Positions 46,212-57,925 of a stretch of 64,000 nucleotides of DNA are shown piece after piece. The stretch comes from Sanguinoderma infundibulare (lineage: Eukaryota > Basidiomycota > Agaricomycetes > Polyporales > Polyporaceae). The DNA lies in contig JAVLRN010000009.1 of NCBI GenBank assembly GCA_032821775.1, positions 558,001-622,000 on the forward strand, in the 5' to 3' direction. Position 1 is the first letter of the stretch. Every line of letters begins with the position of its first letter. The translations under genes and the position numbers were made by a program. Below the pieces are notes generated by a model. It did not search any database. It had not been told where the DNA came from and saw only the letters and a list, made by a program, of their open reading frames with translations.

Positions 46212-46749
46212 GGCGATTGCTAAGGGAAGGAACGGCGGCGAAAGTACACAGTACGACGGGATAGATTAGCCTGGTCTCGCGCCCGGGCGTGCGGTGGAGA
46301 ATAAGGTTTGAGTGCGGCGGAGGTGCTGTATAGGTGCCCCGGGAGATGCCGTGGCAGACTCTGGCGGGGGACTGGGGGCGGGCCGGTGCACGTGGGTCGG
46401 AGATGGTCCGAGAAGGTCGTGGGAGCGAGGGAGGGATGGGCCGAGTGGAGAGTCGAACTGGATGCGGTCGGGACGCTCGACGGACGTATCCTCAGCCTGC
46501 GCACCTCGCCCTCATCCCTCCTTCCACCTCTGCGACGTCCAGAACAGCGTGCACACTTCCAGGCGGTTGGCGGACGTGCATGCCGCAATGGGTGGATGGA
46601 ATCCCAAGAGCGGGTCGAACTGCCGGCTGCCTTTGAGGACGTCGATGTAGACATCCTCGTCCGCCTTATAGGTCCGTATTCCTTCTCAGATTTTGCCTTT
46701 TCGCACTCTCCGCTCACCGTTCCTACACCTTCTTTCTTGGGCAGCCGAT
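46212..46749. promoter_or_regulatory. Divergent region between RPL12 and cyclin gene
   Basis: 538 bases separate the two start codons. The RPL12 side is expected to drive strong expression. GC-rich frames run through on the plus strand but have no domain; a further upstream exon of the cyclin cannot be excluded. No clear TATA box. Confidence 0.45.
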
Positions 46750-47753
46750 ATGATGGAGCGTTTGATGGCTCACAACGACCAAATACCTCTCTCTCCGTGC
46801 GTCAAACCCTTGCAGGTTCTGCAGGGCGACGTTGCCGATGACCCTACTTCCAAACGCATAGCAAAAGTCTCACACGTTTCCACTCGCGCTCTGCCCCCGG
46901 CATCTCCGTCATAGACTACCTACGGCGCATCGTCAAATTCACAAAGGCCGAGGTACGCGTGCCAAACGTCACCCACTTGCAGCGCAAACACTCAGATGTC
47001 GGACAGCGGTCGTGCCTACTAATCACTCTGCACTATATCGATCAAATCTCTGTCCGCATGCCCGTCTTTGTCCTCACCTCCCTCACCTGCCATCGCTTCG
47101 TCATCACAGCCATATGCGTCTCCAGCAAGTGTCTGTGCGACGCTTTCCACAGCAATAGCGTCTACGCGAAGGTTGGCGGCATACCCGTCACAGAACTCAA
47201 CGTCCTCGAGCGCGAGTTCTTGCGCATGATCAACTGGAATTTAACGGTAAGCCTTCCCTCCCTCCCTGACAACTCGACTAAACCTACGCTTCTCCTGTCT
47301 CCTGTCCGAAACCTTGTGTGGCTATACCGCCCACACACACCCACGCACGCATGCGTCGCACAAACGGACGCACGTTTGTCGATTCCCCGCGCTTAGTGCA
47401 CACGCGAAACCCTGCAGGAATACTACGTCAACCTCGTCCGGACCTACAGCAAGGGCGGCTTCGCCATCGCCGACGCCTCCTCGAGCAGCATATCCTCGGA
47501 CAGCGACATGGACTATGACCTCTCCCCCGCCGCGTCCCCCGCCCCCGCCGCGCCCCCTCCGCTCCAGATCCTCCAAGCGCAGCGACGAAACGGCGCCGGG
47601 CCGTCCGTCGTGCGCCGCGAGCCGTCCACGATTCTCGTGGACCCCGCCACCCTCGCGCCGGAATCCCCAAACCCTCCCACAGTGGAGCAGAACATGGCAT
47701 TCGCCGCGCTTCAGCAGCAGCAGCAGTCCGAGCCGGACATGGAGCTTCCCTGA
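46750..47753 (+). CDS. PHO80-type cyclin (Pcl/CycP family)
   Basis: Four exons (46750-46796, 46862-46952, 47007-47246, 47418-47753) join in phase to 237 aa. The cyclin core reads DQIPLSPKSLTRFHSRSAPG, SVIDYLRRIVKFTKAE, RSCLLITLHYIDQI, LTSLTCHRFVITAICVSSKC and GGIPVTELNVLEREFLRMIN, the order of helices seen in Pho80/Pcl cyclins. The C-terminus after EYYVNLVRTYSKGGF is disordered and Ser/Pro/Gln rich. It would partner a Pho85-like kinase, in phosphate sensing, glycogen or polarity control. The acceptor at 47007 was chosen from family alignment by eye; nearer upstream acceptors would add residues. ATG 46750 is the first usable start, and an extra 5' exon is possible. Confidence 0.83.
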
Positions 47754-49163
47754 CTGTGATCCATCCGTGTTTCTTCGGATCGGATCTGCCGGAGAAACGG
47801 ACAGCTGCGAGCTCTCCGGTGCTTGCTCGGATGCTACCGCCTGCTTGCGTGGTCTGCAGAGAGCGCTCCGACCTCTCGATGCAGACAGGTGGGCGCCGTC
47901 ACAGGAGGGGAAGGGTGCCGGTGACGTACAAGGCGTAGAGACATAGACGATCAAGCCGGATATTAAATTAGAGCCAATACTCGTGTGTGTCGACTATAGC
48001 AGTACCATAACACAATAGCTACAACGCGGTGCTCCCGCACGATACTAGTACTCGGCCCTGACCACATCCTGCGTCAGACAGCCTCGTGAAGGTCTTGTAA
48101 TATCACACGCAAAACAGGCACACGGACACGAATACACGGACACTGGACAGACACAGACAGAAGGCGCATGCGCGGGGGGTTCCCAGGGAGTGTGGCACAA
48201 GTGAGTAAATAAGTAAACGGTTGCAAAACGAGTGTCCGGTGTGACGATCCTAGCTACAACTACTGTGCCGAAACGAGCGGATGGAGGCGGGCAAGGTTCG
48301 TAGCCATAGTCCGACGGAAGCTATGTACCTGACGCGTACGTGTGAGAGAAAGACAAGCTGGTAAATGTACACTACTACCTACTGCTGAATGCGAGTGCGA
48401 AAGCAAAGCGAGCGAGCGGATGGTTTGGTTTGGTTGGGAACGTAGCACTAGATGTGATGAGTATGAGACGAGGGGCGGATGCGGGTGCGGTGCGAAATGC
48501 AATGAATGTGGAAGCGGTATACGATGACTAAACGCGTCTCGAACCAGCGATGACGACCCGGCGGTGCTCCTCGTATGCATAGAACTACGTCCAACCAATG
48601 TATTCTCGACGACAGGATGTATCGTACAGGCAGTTGCGACATTGGTGGCTTGTGGAAGTACGCTACGGTGAGGCGGGCAAGTCGTCTGAGCGGGCGGAGG
48701 GTGAAGCTTGAAAGCCAACGGTCTGTGCTCAGCCTCGCTGCCACGCGCCGAACAGACGTCACTGCACGCGGACGAGGGGGACGAGGGGATGTGCAGCGTG
48801 GAGGGAAGGGGGTTGATATTACGGCAGTGACAAGGAACAATACACGTGTGAGGGCACTTGTGATGCGGGCAGATGAGATGAGTTATGCAGGGGGTGCGAG
48901 GGGGTGCATGCGAGAGGGGAGAGAAGAGACAGAACGAATGTGCGTGTCACGACAAGGAACGAGTCTCGTCTTTTCATCCACGGAACCGTATCAACGTCAG
49001 CGTCGACACAGTGCCCAATATACAACGCGAGGCCCGGCGTGACGAGCAGCCACGAGCACTCGGAGACGGTCAATCATCGAGCGAGCTGACATACCGAGAC
49101 GGGAGGAGGACGGCGAGACCGCACTCTTCGCGTGACCTCCGGGAGCAGCGCCAGGCAGCACGC
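47754..49163. other. Intergenic region between convergent cyclin and kinase genes
   Basis: About 1.4 kb with no supported gene. Short frames on both strands are A/C/G repetitive (for example repeated ACGGACAC at 48.12 kb). It holds the 3' ends of the cyclin gene (+) and the kinase gene (-). Confidence 0.5.
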
Positions 49164-52100
49164 TCACCGGCGAAGGGCAGACAGCATCTTCGCGAGTGCG
49201 TTGATCTGTCCCTTCTGCACCTTCCGCGGTGTCCCGTCATGCAAGTCCGCCCCATCTCGGTCTCGGTTGCCACCGTCGCCACGACCACTTACATGATCGA
49301 GGTCTGTCGTGCTCGTCGCTGCATCCTGACGCTGACCGAGGCCAAGCGGTGACTTTGGATGCGCGGGACGCTCGGTGATTGTGTCCAGAGTGAGGTCTTT
49401 TGGCTTGTTCGCCCGCCTCTTGCGCACGGGCGGGCCACCAAACTTCGCGTCATCGGGGTTCGGGTACATCTGGCGGGGTAATTGGTACAACTCCCATGGA
49501 GTGCCAGTCACAACTGCACAAAGATTAAGTAAGAAGCTATGCTAGCAAGACGGTGTCCGACAACTTACACTTGACGTTCGCCGGCATCTGCGCCTGAGTA
49601 GAGTCCTGGGTATTCTTGCTACCCTGGCTGCGCCAGCTCTGGGACGACATGCTCGTCGCCGCAGTGGAAACGGAGCGCGTGCTATTGTTGCTGTAGCGTG
49701 TAAACGCCGAGGTCGACGTACCCGCGCTCGACATCGAGCTTCGCCAGTTGCTCGACGCCATCGAACTCGCACTCGACGCCAGCGGCCGCCCGCTCCGCGT
49801 GCTAGACGGTGAGATTGCTCGATCAGATCTCTTGTCCCCGTTGCCGTAGGGACCGCCGTAGCGTCGCTCGGGGCTTGTGCGAGCCTGCGACGAGCGGAAT
49901 GGAGAGCCTGCCGAGGAAGGACCCCATGTACTGCTCGCGTTCGGGCTAGCGGAGTACGGCGCGTTCTTTGGACGGCGACCACGAGCCCATGAACCCGTGT
50001 CGTCGAAGTCGCTAGAGCCGCTTTGATCACGCTCTGAGTGGGAGGTAGGCGCGTGTGGCGACTTGGCAGCCGGTGCTGGAGCAGCGTTCAAGCTCATTAG
50101 CAGGTTCGTGACGTTGCTTGCCGTCGCGGACATCTGCTTGCCGCCTGAAGGTGGTACCTCGGGCAATCCAGGTCCGTCTTCCAGCGAAGGAGACGACTTC
50201 GTGCCTGCAGCGGCATTGGCGTTGTTCTTACCGAAGGACAACTTCCACTTGGACGACTTCTTGGATATCGACAGGGTTGGGGGACCGAGAGACGTGAGAG
50301 AAGGAGGAACGGAAGCATTAAGGAGAGAGATCGGCGGCAATGCCATGCCAGGAGAGATAGGGTAAGGAATAGAACGAGCGTCAGAGGCGGCGGACACCTG
50401 CGTGTTGCCAGACTGCCGCGAAGTGCGGGAGATCTCGCGAGCAAGCGCTTGAGAAGCTTGTGCAAGCGTCTCGAGGGTAACGTCGTGCGCGGAGGACGGG
50501 CTCGTCGGGGACATGGCTGACGTGTTGCCCTTGCCCTTGCGCGCGCCGCGCTTGCGTCGCTTGTGGGTGGAGGTCGAGCGTGAGCCAGCCTCGTCCTCCA
50601 CCTCTGCCTCGGCGTCGTGGTCGTGTCGGTCATTATGGTCATGAAGGTGGTCCGCCGTGGTCTCTTGCTCGATCTCGCCATCTGGCACAGGCGGGAGACT
50701 CTCGTGGTTGAGCTCGAATGCAGGCCCGAAGGATTGGGCACGCGACAGGTTGCGAGAAGCGCGACGAGACATGCCTTCGTGTGCAACCATAGAGTTGCGG
50801 AGAGAAGGCCGGCGGGAATGGGGAATGGAAGAGAGGCGGTGGCCCTGCACAGAGGTGATGGAAACGTTGCGAGTGTGGCCTGGAATCGAAGGACTACCGA
50901 GAAGATCCGGTAGGTCTTTGATCCATTTACCAAAGCTACGGGCGGAAACCCGTTTGGAGTCGTCCTTTGCATGGTCAAGGATGCAGAAGACGTTGTTGGC
51001 CAGGAACTCGGCAACGGGGTAGGTCATGCCGGAGAAGCGCTGCATGAAAAAGTTGACGGGTTGTTGGCAGTAGAGCTCGAACGATGAGCATACGCCTTGC
51101 GTGGTATCCGTCCAGGGGTTATAGTGGTACAACCTGAGATAAAAGGTAAATATCCGGTCCGACCACAGCGATACACGCGACGCACATATTGATAAGCACG
51201 ATACCAAGTGACCAGACGTCGGCAGCTCGCGGTGAATAAGTAGGATGTATATTATTACGGCATTCTTTCAATGGAGGTCAGTTTAAGGACGACATGTGGA
51301 GAGACAAGCTGACGCACCGAAACTCATGTAGGGGGCGCTACCGCAATCCATGTCCGCGGAATCGACATCGGTAGTGGACAGGCCAAAGTCTGTGAGCTTG
51401 ACGACAACCTTGCGCTCCGACCGACCGTCAGGAAGTCTGGTCCACCCGTCCGTGACAATGAAGTTTTCAGGCTTGATGTCGCGATGGAACACAGAATTGT
51501 TGTGGCATGTGGCCACCGCCTCACACATCTGGGAGAACATGGACGCGATGAGGCGGAGGCGCGTGCGCGAGAGGAGCTGCGAAGGGGCGAGCGAGGACAG
51601 AAGGCCAGGCGTTGGGGGCGTACGAGAGATGCAGCTGGAGTCCGAACCGAGTGGCGAGGTCGACAGGTCGGCGGTTGCAGGGTCGGTTTCGTAATGGTCG
51701 CAGGCTTGCTCGAGGAAGTAGAAAAGGTCTTGGCCGGGGACAAACTCGAGAAGGAGAAGCAAGAAGGAAGGGGTCTCGAGAGTGCGATGAAGGGTGACGA
51801 TGTTGGGGTGTGCGGGAAGGGATTGATGTATGGTAGCCTGTCAGAGGGAATGCCGCTCAGTCGCCGCGTCAGGGTGTAGATATATGCGACACATACCTCA
51901 AACAGCTGGGCTGCGAGCGCATCCTCGTCAAGGTTCGCTTTGGACAAGACTTTGACAGCATATTCGCGGCCGTATTCCGTAGACTGGTTACCAGGCGATC
52001 CGTCGTCTAGGTCCATGCGGCCGAATGCAGCAACATGGCCGTCGTCCGAAGGCAGGGGGCGCGAGAGAACTTCGCGCACGAGGTAGACGACAGCGTAGCT

Positions 52101-52670
52101 GCCGGTACCGAGCTTTCTCACGACCTCAAACTCCTTCGCCGGTTCATCAGTGTCGACCCGCGGCTCAGATGAGCTTATCGGGACCCGTGAAATGATCTCG
52201 CCCTGGAGATACAAACCTTCTCCAACCAAGTCACCCTGGGAGAGGATGTCGACGCTGCTCGAGGACGCGGACGAGTGACCACTAGAGCGTGAGCGACCGT
52301 CGAACGAGGGGAGGTTTGAGCGGAGGTGGTGGGGAGAACGAGAGACGGGACTAGGGAGCTGCCGAGGGGAAGAAGTGAGAGAAGAGCGGTGGACGGGCTT
52401 CGTGTGGTTGGGGAGGGGAGAGGGGAGAGGAGATGGGTAGGTGGAGGCGGAGGCCGACGACGGGGGAGATAGAGCAGTGGAGATGGAAAGCGGGGTTACG
52501 GGAAGGGTGGGGGTGCGGGAAGAAACGATGCGGGGGTCGTGAATGGGGAACTTTGCGAGCCTGGAAGAGAGGCCATTGCGCCGATCGTCGTGGTCCTTGT
52601 CTCTGCCGGTGGGAGTGCGCTTCGAGGAGGAGAGGGAGAGTGGGGGGAGCTGGACTGGGTACTGCAACAT
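49164..52670 (-). CDS. Ran1/Ksp1-type serine/threonine protein kinase
   Basis: Start ATG 52670; first exons 51897-52670 and 51318-51837. After a Ser/Pro-rich N-terminus the kinase domain begins at about residue 180: VVRKLGTGSYAVVYLV (Gly loop), EYAVKVLSKANLDEDA (catalytic Lys), FLLLLLEFVPGQDLFYFLE (hinge), VFHRDIKPENFIV (HRD), KLTDFGLSTT (DFG), CGSAPYMSFECRNN (activation segment ending without a classical APE), and ADVWSLGIVLIN. It continues YHYNPWTDTTQG. A long disordered tail of over 500 residues follows, rich in Ser, Pro and His (HLHDHNDRHDHDAEAE), ending VQKGQINALAKMLSALRR. The GSAPYMS segment and the long tail fit the Ran1/Pat1 and Ksp1 class, which controls meiosis, nutrient response and filamentous growth. 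An upstream exon is possible because the ATG lies beside a TTGCAG acceptor-like site. Confidence 0.85.
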
Positions 52671-53236
52671 TAGAGAACAAGTTTGGTCGTAAGCCGGGAA
52701 AAGACGGTTCTGCGCTCTGTTCTTCTCTGTGGAGGAGAGACGGGCGAGATGTCCGGGGAAAGGATGAGGCTACAGACGGACGAGAACTGGCTCGATATGC
52801 ATGCAGATAGGTGGCGGTGAGCGAGACCTGACCAGTCAACCGGGGGGTGGCTCTCCTATGAGCTCCTGTCGGACACGGGGGAGACTCGGACGCCCCAGGA
52901 CGTCTGCAAGCAGAGGGCGAGCCTGGCTTTGGGGAACCGAGAGGCAGGCAGACTTGTGGGAGATGGCAGCAGGAGCAAAGCTAGCGAGCGGGGATTGAAA
53001 TATGGCGGGCGGGATAAGAGGCGTGACCGCATTGGCACGCATTGGCACGCCGCCCGTGACTCTTGCGTCAGAGAGGGGCTCGATACGGGGAGGGCGTCGG
53101 GCGACTCACCGCTGCGACAACCACGGGCACCTGGCGGACGGCCGAGAGGAGGAGAGAGAGGAGGGAGAGGGAGAGAAGGACGGGCACGAGGAGATTGGGG
53201 CTAGTCTATGGGGACGGGGACGACCTGGCGCAGCAC

Positions 53237-54180
53237 ATGGTCTTCTCCTTCCACGCAGCCACGCGTGTCTTCTTCTACCATTCCTTATTTCACCCACGAT
53301 TATTCAAAGCCTTATTCGCAGTGCGGTGCACGCCGTTTCAATACCATCAGCCCCCATCACATCTATCCATCCACCCACCATCTCTATTCCCGTCCGCGTG
53401 CTCCCAAGCCCATGTGCCTCTCCTATCTCCACCCCCGACCAGCGCGGCCCCTTCCCTTCCCCGGCCACCGCGCCCCCCGGCCATCCCGCGCTCCTCGTCC
53501 GTCTCGGCTGCGCTCCAGCCCGCCCTCCCGTCCCCCACTCTGCGCGGCCTGCCAGGCCCACCGTCGCTTCCTGCGCCTTGCCCTGACGCGCCCTGCTTCC
53601 TGTGAGAACCGCGCACGGCCGCCCTTGTGCACCCTGATCACGCTCCCTCGCCTCTCTCACCTCCACACGAACGTTCGCCACAGTCTCCATTCTGCCGGAC
53701 TCGCCTGTCAAATATCTCACCCGGGTCTCCCTTCGCGAGCACTCCAGGTGCTTGTTGTTCTCCCAGTTACATAACTGTGCCGGGACAACTACAACTCCTC
53801 GCTCCCGTCCTCTCTTGATTTTACATCCACCAACACGCCCCGGCGCAGCCAGTGCGTCTCAGTCCGTCTGTCCCTTTGAAACCATATGCTTCCGGTCAAT
53901 CGCCAGGCACCGCCCGAGCCTTGCGTCGCCCCCCGATCCAGACCCAACATGAGCCATCTCTGCGTACCCAAGAACTGAACTGCCCCCGGACTCGGGGCTA
54001 GGGCCGGAGCAGCTGCACACGCCTCCTGGACAGCCGTCCGCCGAGCACCATGAACATGAAGCCGTCATCGACGTCCCCATTCGGGGCGTTGCGATCCATG
54101 AGATTCGGGAATCCTCGTTCGAATCTTGTCCTCTCACCGCCGGCATCCCTTCTTTGGGGGACCGCATGACCGGAGCCTAA
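53237..54180 (+). CDS. Unknown Ser/Pro-rich protein
   Basis: Four exons (53237-53601, 53684-53747, 53849-53963, 54002-54180) join in exact phase to 240 aa. The third frame shows clearly coding sequence in the later exons (PVRLSPSVPLKPYASGQSPG; HEHEAVIDVPIRGVAIHEIR; FESCPLTAGIPSLGDRM). The intron 53964-54001 is only 38 bases and was needed to keep the frame. The N-terminal part is rich in Ser, Pro, Ala and has no domain; its start is the least certain. The family was not recognised. It lies head to head with the kinase gene, 566 bases apart, and tail to tail with UTP6. Confidence 0.5.
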
Positions 54181-54415
54181 CACCGTTGCCGCACTAAAAT
54201 TGCGGCATGTGGCTTCCCAGCTTCGAATTCTTCCAGATAGACCTCTCCCAGTAACCAGAAGCCGCCCTCTTGCGCGATTGTGACATATTGCCGCCGTAGT
54301 AACCAAGCCAAATACTCAGAAAACGCCACCGTGTAGCAAACAAACTCGTGGTGATCCTCCACCGCCCACGCGCTCCGAATTTTCCACGTTTACTCCTCCT
54401 CCATTATCCCTCGTC

Positions 54416-57400
54416 TCAATCCGTCGGTCCCGCGCCCTCCGTACCGCCGGCTTCACCTTCCTCTCCCGCCCTCTCCCCGCAGCCTGCGCCCCCGTCGAGG
54501 ATCGCCTTCCACTTCCGCTCGACCGTCTCCCCGTCCATTTCCCCGAGCACGCTCCGCGCCCGCGAGACCACCTCCAGCCCCTCCCTGCTCTTCCCATTCC
54601 GCAGCAACCATGTGGCCCATGCGATGGTCGCCCCCACTCCATCTTGTTGACGCCAGAAGCCGTACACCGAGCGTAGCACGCGGCCATCTTCATCTCCATC
54701 CCCAAAATAGAGCCCCACGTCACCGCTAACCCCATGCGCGGCTTTCTGACCGAAACCGGCCGACTCCTGCCTGAACACTTCGGTCCACACCCGCGCCGAG
54801 GGCACGTAAGCGGTGGCGAGCCGGCGCACGCGGCCAAGGCGCGCGTCCAGGAATGAACTGGACGTGCTTGTCGGTGTCGCCGTCGTGGAGCTTGCGACAA
54901 AGTCGTCATCGCTGTTGGCCGGGCTTGCAACGTCCGAGTCCTGCCTACGCCATTTTTGCTGCGTATGTGCAATCTCGCTGCGTACCCCATCTCCAGGAGA
55001 GGCACTCGGCGGTGATTGCTCCGCTGAACGCGTCCCTGGTGGAAGCAATGAAGCAGCCGAAGGTGCGTTTTGCGCCCGATAAACGAGCGCCAGCGCACGG
55101 TGGGACGCGACTGCGTACCGTATCAGGAGCACCTCGTGCAGCGCGCTCGCTGTTGCGGGCTCCCGGATAAGCCGCTGGCTCTCGTGAAGCAGATGCTGTG
55201 CAGGTGATAGAGGTTGCGGAAGAACCGCACCAGTCAACCGGTCAATACGCACTCATTACTAATTCTCCATGAGCACTATGCACGCACCTCCGCCAGCCGC
55301 AGTTCCGCGTTCGCATCAGCTTCGTCTGTTGAAGATCGGGGTCGGTTCCCTGGCTCGAGACCCCAAAGCCAGACGTCTTGCGTTCCATCGCCCTCGACGT
55401 GATTTCGCGCTTCCTTCCATGCTCGGTCCACGTCGTCTTGCTCGGCAAGCTGCTTTTCAGCCGCAAGTCGCGCAAGCCACACGGTCGCACATGTGGGTGC
55501 TCTGCTGGTATGTTTGCGCGCCACGCGGATTATCTTGTCCGGAGTGTTCGCCTTAGGAGGAAGCAGCGCGGACCCAAGACTTGCCTGGTGGGACACCAAC
55601 AGCCGTATGTGTGCCGCGAGCAGGTCGGGTGGGATAGGTGCGGGAAGCTGCTGTATCAGGAGATGGACGGACGTAATCAGGTAGGCTTTCTGTCGGAGAA
55701 CATGTGAGTTGCGAAGACCGGCGATGCATATGGGCCACATAGACGAAATGAAAAGGAATGATCGTCCATTCAATGCATCATTGCGATCGAGTTCGTAGCA
55801 CGGAATGCGATCGAAGACAAGGAATGCGTGCATGCGTGCAGATGTCACAGAACAGCGAGAGATGGCCCGCAGTCATGTTTGCGAACCGATAGGAACTATG
55901 CGTGATTCGTGAAGAGGACAGCACTAAGACATCAGAACCCCACAGCGTGTGTGAGGATGCAGAGCCAAAACCACGAGGGATTCGGCGCAACGTCCGGAGC
56001 GAACACTGGCTCGTCACCCGAAGAAGGGAAGTTTAGCAAGAACTCACCAAACTATCGTCAACCTCCTTGCCGCACCATTCCCCAAGAAAATCGGCATACA
56101 CCTTCGCAATACTTGAATCCCCGGCCCTTCTTCTCACGGCATCTAATAGATGCTCGTTTGCACTCTTCAGGGCATCCACAAGTGGTTCTCCCATCAAGTC
56201 TGGCGTGAGATACCGCGTCGCAGAAAGCTTAACAGCAGCTGGGTCAGAAGGAAGCGTCTCATGGAGGTGTCGGTGTAGGTGATCGAGCAGAGATTCGCGG
56301 AGTGTGGGCGGGGAAGGATATGCGGAGATGAGGTCGTGTAGGGAGGTGAACAAATCAATCCTCGGAATGCCTATGGGAAAATGAGCACGTTCTCCACAGC
56401 ACAGAATGCCCTCAAACAAGGCTTCACGGGGTGATTGGCTCACCTTTCACCGCGCTCGAGATTACGGACTTGACGATGGCACCGTCCATGATTCGTCTCC
56501 GCGCAACCTCATCCTCGGCCAGGTCTTCCTCAACGTCCACGTCCATGCCATCCACCTGACCCTGATCGTCTCCAATACCACTCCACGGGTCGTCCGTGCC
56601 ACCTCCCGCCTCACTCCCCTTCCTCGTTCCCATACGGGTGTCCTTTGCCTTGCCCTTCACGTCGATTCCCAAGACGCTCCATCTCCTTCTCAAGCTTTCC
56701 ACGAAACCCAGCTCCATGCGCACATACTCTCTCCACATCTCGACGCTATCCGAGTTGAGTCGAAGGCCACGCTGCAACAACGCACGCGCGGCCGTTGGCG
56801 AAAGGTGTTCGAGCTCGTGGGAGGCTGCGAAGACGTAGAGTGCAGGGACATTGGGGTGCAGTTGCAGGGCTCTGTCTACGCGTCAGGGATCGAGCGATGG
56901 AACAGGTTGGCCCGAAACACACCGTGCGGTTATCCGCCCGACCAACGCACGCGCCCCTTCCTTCTTCGCGACTTGGATATACTGTATCCAGAGTCCGACG
57001 TCACTTTTGAACTTTTTCAGGGCACGCTCGAATATCTGGAATTGTCGGCGGACAAGCGCATAGTCGGAGACGGACATGGGACCCTTAACGACTTCTACAT
57101 CGTCCCCGCAAAGCATTAGACGGCGGGGAAACAAGCACACACAGCGCAAACAATACGTACTAAGACGTTCGACACGCTTCCTTCGAAGTGCCTCCAAGCT
57201 CATCTCGTAAGTCGCGTAACGGAGGAAGTCGCTCTTTTTGGGGATGCGGCGGACGAGCGCGGTCTCGAACGCGGTCCGCTTCTGCATGATCTGCTTCACC
57301 TCTTTCTGTGCGCACGGCACTGAAGGTCAATTACGACATAGTTCCAGCACGAGTCCATGAACGAGAGGCACGCACTTGTGTGAACAGGCCCTTCTGGACG

Positions 57401-57509
57401 AGGTCCTTGAGCTCACTGAGCATCTGCCAGGGACGTGTCAAGACCCCCCCTTAATTGCAGGATTATGCCAAATACGCACCTGCTCTTGCTGAAACTGCAC
57501 CCGCTCCAT
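54416..57509 (-). CDS. U3 snoRNP protein UTP6
   Basis: Component of the small-subunit processome that cleaves 35S pre-rRNA in the nucleolus. ATG 57509 begins MERVQFQQEQ, spliced to MLSELKDLVQKGLFT, the Utp6 N-terminal motif. HAT repeats follow: KKSDFLRYATYEMSLEALRR, VGLWIQYIQVAKKEGARALV, VPALYVFAASHELEHLSP, and DSVEMWREYVRMELGFVESL. An acidic linker is at 56.5-56.7 kb. The C-terminal half reads LREVLLIRYA-like, DARLGRVRRLATAYVPSARV, VWTEVFRQESAGFGQK and GATIAWATWLLRNGKSREGL, ending TEGAGPTD. Introns are short except one of about 340 bases (55.70-56.05 kb). UTP6 is normally about 440 aa in yeast; here disordered insertions make it much longer. Confidence 0.9.
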
Positions 57510-57925
57510 CTCGACCTCCTCGGCAAGTGCGAAATAGAGCGTGAAGGAGGGAGGAGAGGACGATGCCGGCGCTTCAGTCGATGGGCAGCAAATTCTTGTG
57601 TCGGCCACGTGCGGGTTGAGCGCGGGGGTGGCCAGGAAGGGCCGGGACGGCGTCTTGAACGGTCTTGGGCCTCCGTCGGGCTGTTGCTGCGACTCATTAA
57701 TGAGCTCCTGCACCTCCTATCGCCGACAGCAGCGCGACTTCTGCAGACTGTTTCGCTGCAAGACTAACTGACACCCTTCGGGAAGACTGGCAAGCGAAGA
57801 CGTTGCAGGGGGCACGAGACGAGTCGGAGCTGTCGGTGCGATGATTCGAGTTCCGGCGGGTCCGACCGAGGCGCCGCCCCGTAGCGTATGACGGTGCCTC
57901 TCTCCATCCACATCCACCACCAGCA
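57510..57925. promoter_or_regulatory. Divergent region between UTP6 and the 57.9-kb gene
   Basis: 416 bases separate the two start codons. The sequence is GC rich with open frames on both strands but no domain. A CCGAGGCGCCGCCCC-like GC box cluster lies near 57.87 kb. Promoters of both genes should be here. Confidence 0.45.

Noticed and set aside
53941..54010. 5-bp duplication (AACTGAACTG) as a disabling frameshift
   Set aside because: A 38-base GT..AG intron at 53964-54001 restores the frame without needing a mutation.
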